The position numbers and the translations under genes are program-made. DNA of 64,000 nucleotides from Podarcis raffonei (Eukaryota > Chordata > Lepidosauria > Squamata > Lacertidae), in NCBI RefSeq assembly GCF_027172205.1, contig NC_070604.1:75739023-75803022 (forward strand), given 5' to 3'. Positions 59,851 through 64,000 of this stretch are shown here, one piece after another. Position 1 is the first letter of the stretch, and every line of letters begins with the position of its first letter. A model generated the notes under the pieces. That model ran no database searches, was not told the DNA's origin, and was given only the letters and a program-made list of their open reading frames with translations.

Positions 59851-59929
59851 TCCCAGCTAGGCAGCCTTCTGGGGACCACATGCCAGTGGACAGAGAAATA
59901 TATGTAAATTTTTGCATTTATATAGCAGG

Positions 59930-61345
59930 ATACTATCTAAATGCACACACACCCCTCTCTATCAATCATGCAGACAAGACAGAGGCATAATCAGAGTTCA
60001 GTATATCATTAAATAAATTAGAATGTATATTCAATTAAAAAAACCCTCACAGGGGAATATGGCCATACAAACCCAACCTCATTGAGATCTTCACTCCTTC
60101 AAATCCCCTCTTGGCTACTCCATTTCACTTCCTACTTTCTCGTCCCATGAAAATATAGCAAACAGAGCTAGCCTAACCATGTCTACTCAGTTGTAAGTCC
60201 TATTGAGTTCAATGGGGCCTACTCCTAGGAAGATGTGGTTAGGACTGAAAACCAGCACAGTGGTTCCTAAAGTCCTGCCCACCCCATAACTTTAAAATTA
60301 CTGAGGATCTCAGTGGAACACTTAACAATTTTTCTGCCTGTTTATCAGGCTAGATGCTGAAGTGTTTTTCAAAATAGCAAAACTTTTCACCACGGACCAA
60401 CTGAGTGAAACTGATGGACCACACTGTAGGAACCCCTAAGGCTAACCTATAAACAAACAATGAACCATGTTTACTTCTTCCTTACCCCATCTTAAACTTA
60501 AATAGAGAGATTTCTTTTCCTCCTCACCACCACTAAGTGTGCGCCCTGCCCTGTGCTGACATGATGCCGTGTGTGCGCGCACGCTCCACAGAATGTTTAA
60601 ACAAGAAACCACAATGCATCCTGTAATGGCATGATTACAGTTTTACAAAGGAGAGCAGGTGTGCCCCGCTCAAAAGATAACCTATTCCCCCATCTGCCGA
60701 TAAGACAAATGATCCAAATCTTGCAATTTAGTTAATGTTTCTCTCTTTGGTTTGCTGTGTACACAATAGCCTGCTGGATAAACTGCCTAAGACGGTGCGC
60801 CACTATGTGTACAGTACCATAACTCGCAGCATTATCATCTGTTCACCTGCTGCCCCTTCTCAACATCCTTTTAATCATTGCAGAGAATTTATCTGCACGT
60901 TAGTGCTCTACCTTCTTCTTATTAAAAAGTCATTTTCTAAGCAAGGACAAATCATTTAATAACACAACTAGGTGGGCTTTGCATCTGATCTGAGTTATTT
61001 TTCCATGGGTCTACTTTCCAAATTATGCTTACGTTTAGACAAAGGTATTGCTTTCACTTGGTGAAGAAAGTTAATCCCATTTTTCTCACACACAAAAGCA
61101 CACTTGAAAAAGCATCTTGGCCTTGCATGGGCTGATTTATTGATTACCTTTCCCACTATAGGCAGGGGACTTCTTGATGCTTTTGAAGGCGTTAAGGAAC
61201 AGCTGGTCCTTTATCTCCTGACAAGACTGAGATTTATATACCAGCATTTAATGCAGGAAGATATTTCACCAAATGTTATTAACCAGCATTAGAAAGAAGA
61301 CTTTACTTCCCATTTTGACCATGATATTATTCTTCTTATTGCTTT
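59930..61345. other. Intergenic, no gene recognised
   Basis: One palindromic repeat copy near 60175-60255. Open frames of 60-74 codons (60735-60959, 61104-61292) show no family likeness. Confidence 0.45.
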
Positions 61346-61349
61346 AAAC

Positions 61350-61880
61350 CACTTGAGAACATGAGAATCGCCCTGCTGGAGTTGAACAAAGCCCAACCTG
61401 ATCCAGAGTCTTGCTTTCTAGGTAAAGGTAAAGGGACCCCCTGACCATTAGGTCCAGTCATGGCCTACTCTGGGGTTGCGGTGCTCATCTCGCTTTATTG
61501 GCCAAGGGAGCCGGTGTACAGCTTCTGGGTCATGTGGCCAGCATGACTAAGCCGCTTCTGGCGAACCAGAGCAGTGCACGGAAACGCTGTTTACCTTACC
61601 AGCGGAGCGGTACCTATTTATCTACTTGCACTTTGACGTGCTTTCGAACTGCTAGGTTGGCTGGAGCAGGGACTGAGCAATGGGAGCTCACCCCGCCACG
61701 GGGATTTGAACTGCTGATCTTCTGATCGGCAAGTCCTAGGCTCTGTGGTTTAACCCACAGCACCACCCGCGTCCCTTGCTTCCTACAGTGGGCTAATAGA
61801 TGCCTGTGGGAAGTCCGCGAACAAGGCATGACCACAGTAACCCTCTATCACTGTGGATCTCCAGGAACTAATACAGCCAG
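61350..61880 (+). repeat. Older SINE-like repeat split by a Sauria-type SINE
   Basis: Left part 61350-61420 ('gagaacatgagaatcgccct', 'gcccaacctgatccagagtc') and right part 61786-61880 ('gatgcctgtgggaagtccgc') are two halves of a familiar reptile repeat; the SINE at 61421-61774 lies between. Confidence 0.5.
61421..61774 (-). mobile_element. Sauria-type SINE, antisense, intergenic
   Basis: Starts ggtaaaggtaaagggacccc, ends with the complement of the tRNA-like head (gtttaacccacagcaccacc). Flanked by cttgctttcta (61410-61420) and cttgcttccta (61775-61785), one mismatch. Confidence 0.9.
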
Positions 61881-62584
61881 GGTGGCTGGTACACACTGAC
61901 AGCTTTACCCTCCGTGAACTTGTCTAACCTACTTTCCAAGCCTTCCACACCTCATTTACTCTACATCCCGTGTTAGCCACAATCCACATCTATCCTGTGT
62001 GAAATACTGCATTTCCCTCAAAAAAATAGCTTCAGTGGAATTGAGAAAAAGAACGGCCTACCTGTGTTTTACAGCTGGTAACGTATGCACAATCCAAGTT
62101 GGTGACCATCCTCACACCTTGTGGCAGTGAATGCCATAGTTCTGTATGAATGAATTATTTTTGCCTGTCCTGGATTCCCCCACCCACATTCAGCTTCATT
62201 GGATTGCCACACTTCAGTTTTAGAAAGATAGGATAACTTCTTTTTATTGGATAGAGAAGTGTCAGCAGTGGTGTGCAGTGATTTTTTTCCTAGGGGGACA
62301 GTTAGGGCCAGAGGCGCCAGCTTGCGAGGGGGGTGGGGTGATGTCATGCATGTGACATTGTGACGTCCTGATGTCACGCACATGGACATTGTGCCTCCCT
62401 GAGCTGATAAGAAGCTTCCAAAGCTTTGTGAAGGAGGTGCCAGGACTCTGACAGGATGCTGGAGCCCTCCTGCCTCCTTCCGAAAGCCAGGTGGGCTTTG
62501 GGAAGATGACAGGATGGATCTTGAACCCATCAGAGCCTCGCACCTCCCTCCCTAAGCCGGGCAGAAGCTTCGCTGGCTCCCCAT

Positions 62585-62815
62585 ACGTAGAATGCTCTCC
62601 TCAGAGAGGCTCGCCTGGCACCTTCATTACATATCTTTAGGTGCCAGGACAAAGCATTCCTCTTCTCCCTGGCCTTTGGCTAAATAAATAATCAATGGCC
62701 TTGGGGGTTATTGTTATGTTTACTATATTTTGTGTTTTTATATTGTAAACTGCCCTGTGATCCTCAGATAAAGGGTGGTATGGAAATTTAATAAATAATA
62801 ATAATAATTAATGTA
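62585..62815 (+). mobile_element. L2/CR1-like LINE 3' end with AAT tail
   Basis: 'ttctccctggcctttggcta', 'tattgtaaactgccctgtga' and an AATAATAAT tail (about 62790-62812); related to 21225-21512. Confidence 0.65.
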
Positions 62816-62819
62816 TTAA

Positions 62820-63887
62820 CTATGCTAATGCTTTAATGCAATGACATCAAGAGAAAGGGATGTGTGTTCTTGAAAGTGCTGAAAACTGGCAGATCAGGCC
62901 AGCTTTTCTCCTTCTAAAATAATAAATGCATCAAGCATGTGAGTAGCATTTGTAATGTGTGTCCTCTGAGGGGATTTCTCTCTTAAGTATACTATAAATG
63001 GAAGCTTGTTATGAACGTAAATATTAATTATACATTGAGAACCAGGAACTGTTTTTACTAGGAGCTTGTTAGCTTGTTAATTATCATAATTATCATACAA
63101 GAGAAAGGGGAAGAAAGCAAAAGCAAGAGACTGTGATTAGCGTTGGTAATTTGCCTTGTCTTTTCTCCTTGGTTGCCGTTTTCATTCGGGGGAAATTAAT
63201 TCGGTGGAATCATCACTGGCTTCTTTATGTCCCCATACACATCTGCATCAGGCAGCTTTGTTCCAGCCAAAGGCAGGCTGAATGCAGACTTGGCGCCTTC
63301 CCCATCTTTCTGCATTGTGCCATGTTTTGCGTCTGATGGGCAGTGGCAAGCTGGGTGCCTTTCATCTCTGAAAAACGAAAATAAAATAAATGAAGGCCCT
63401 TTTGCTGTTGGCTGCCATTTGCACAAGTAGTGCAACGCACAAGGCTCGCTTGGTGGTGGTTGCAAAATAGCAAAATGTCCCCCCACCCCCTCCAGGGTGC
63501 CACAGAGGGCGGTGCAAACCTCTTTCTGGCAGCTTGCACATTATTCACTGTGGGGAAAATCACATTTTTCCAGTACTCCAAACTGTTATCGGGGGGGGGG
63601 GGGGCTGGAGTGTGATTTCTTCAGGTAGGATGTGCAAGGAAGGAGGAAATCAGCACTCTCACCAAAAGACCCCCGTAACGCTTGATGCGTTACTCAGACT
63701 GCATGCATGTTGTGAGAAGAATTCAATGTTGTGCTAAGGCACATATTGTGCCAGGACAAGTATTTAGGCTTGCCAGGTGGAACGATGCCCACTTCTCCTC
63801 CCCCCCCATTCCTGGGGTCCTCCTGACCCCCTCAGAGCCGATTTTTGGGCTGGGGGGCATAAGAGGAGGAGAAGGGGATAGTCCCAC
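62820..63887. other. Intergenic, no gene recognised
   Basis: An AT-rich unique stretch to about 63330, then GC-rich DNA with poly-C/poly-G runs at 63481-63488 and 63591-63604. Overlapping open frames on both strands look random. Confidence 0.4.
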
Positions 63888-64000
63888 CAGTGGCGTAGCG
63901 TGGGTTGTCAGCACCCGGGGCAAGGCAAGTAATTTGCGCCCCCTAACCCTAACCCCCAGATGTTACGCCCGGTGCGGCCGGCCCCCCCTGCACCCCCCAC
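63888..64000 (+). mobile_element. Start of a hAT-type element running off the window
   Basis: Begins cagtggcgtagcgtgggttg, the common CAGTGGCGTAGC hAT terminus of vertebrates, followed by 'agcacccggggcaaggcaag'. The far end is outside the window. Confidence 0.65.

Noticed and set aside
62069-62543. 153-codon minus-strand open frame
   Set aside because: No recognisable domain, no splice context; downstream part borders repeats.
63196-63581. Overlapping frames on both strands near the right end
   Set aside because: Mutually overlapping in several frames; no conserved motif.

Overview
The window is nuclear DNA of a squamate reptile, most likely a lizard. Evidence: split vertebrate genes with GT-AG introns, CpG-island promoters, about five tRNA-headed SINEs of the Sauria type ending in ACCTTT-like tails, BovB-like, L1 and L2/CR1-like LINE fragments, and many hAT and mariner non-autonomous elements. 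Species cannot be named from the sequence alone. No CRISPR, operon or bacterial feature is present. The gene order WDR27(-) / C6orf120(+) / PHF10(-) / TCTE3(-) / ERMARD(+) is the order and orientation of human 6q27, so this is a conserved vertebrate block. Gene names rest on remembered family sequences; no search was run. Layout: 0.96-2.84 kb holds the first four coding exons of WDR27 on the minus strand (the gene runs off the left edge). 5.27-9.2 kb contains two GC-rich islands separated by about 2.2 kb, with a decayed MAP3K7 retrocopy between them. 10.3-10.9 kb is the single-exon C6orf120 coding region. 11.88-28.71 kb is the complete 12-exon PHF10 coding sequence (490 codons plus stop). 30.78-34.79 kb is the complete 4-exon TCTE3/DYNLT2 (186 codons plus stop). 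ERMARD follows from a shared head-to-head promoter at 34.79-34.95 kb and is complete in 18 coding exons up to 53.92 kb (669 codons plus stop). All exon phases join without a break in PHF10, TCTE3 and ERMARD, which strongly supports the models. From 54.24 kb to the end there is no gene I can support; it is intergenic DNA rich in repeats. The genes do not form one pathway: PHF10 is a PBAF chromatin-remodelling subunit, TCTE3 an axonemal/cytoplasmic dynein light chain of the Tctex1 family, ERMARD an ER-membrane protein, C6orf120 a small secretory-pathway protein, WDR27 a WD40 scaffold. The most interesting signals are in the mobile DNA: an antisense L1 insertion whose target-site duplication copied the ERMARD exon-9 splice donor; a SINE flanked by a perfect 36-base duplication; two copies of a repeat with a hammerhead-ribozyme-like core; and a pair of sister hAT elements, one carrying two nested insertions. 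I found no convincing previously undescribed multi-gene system.
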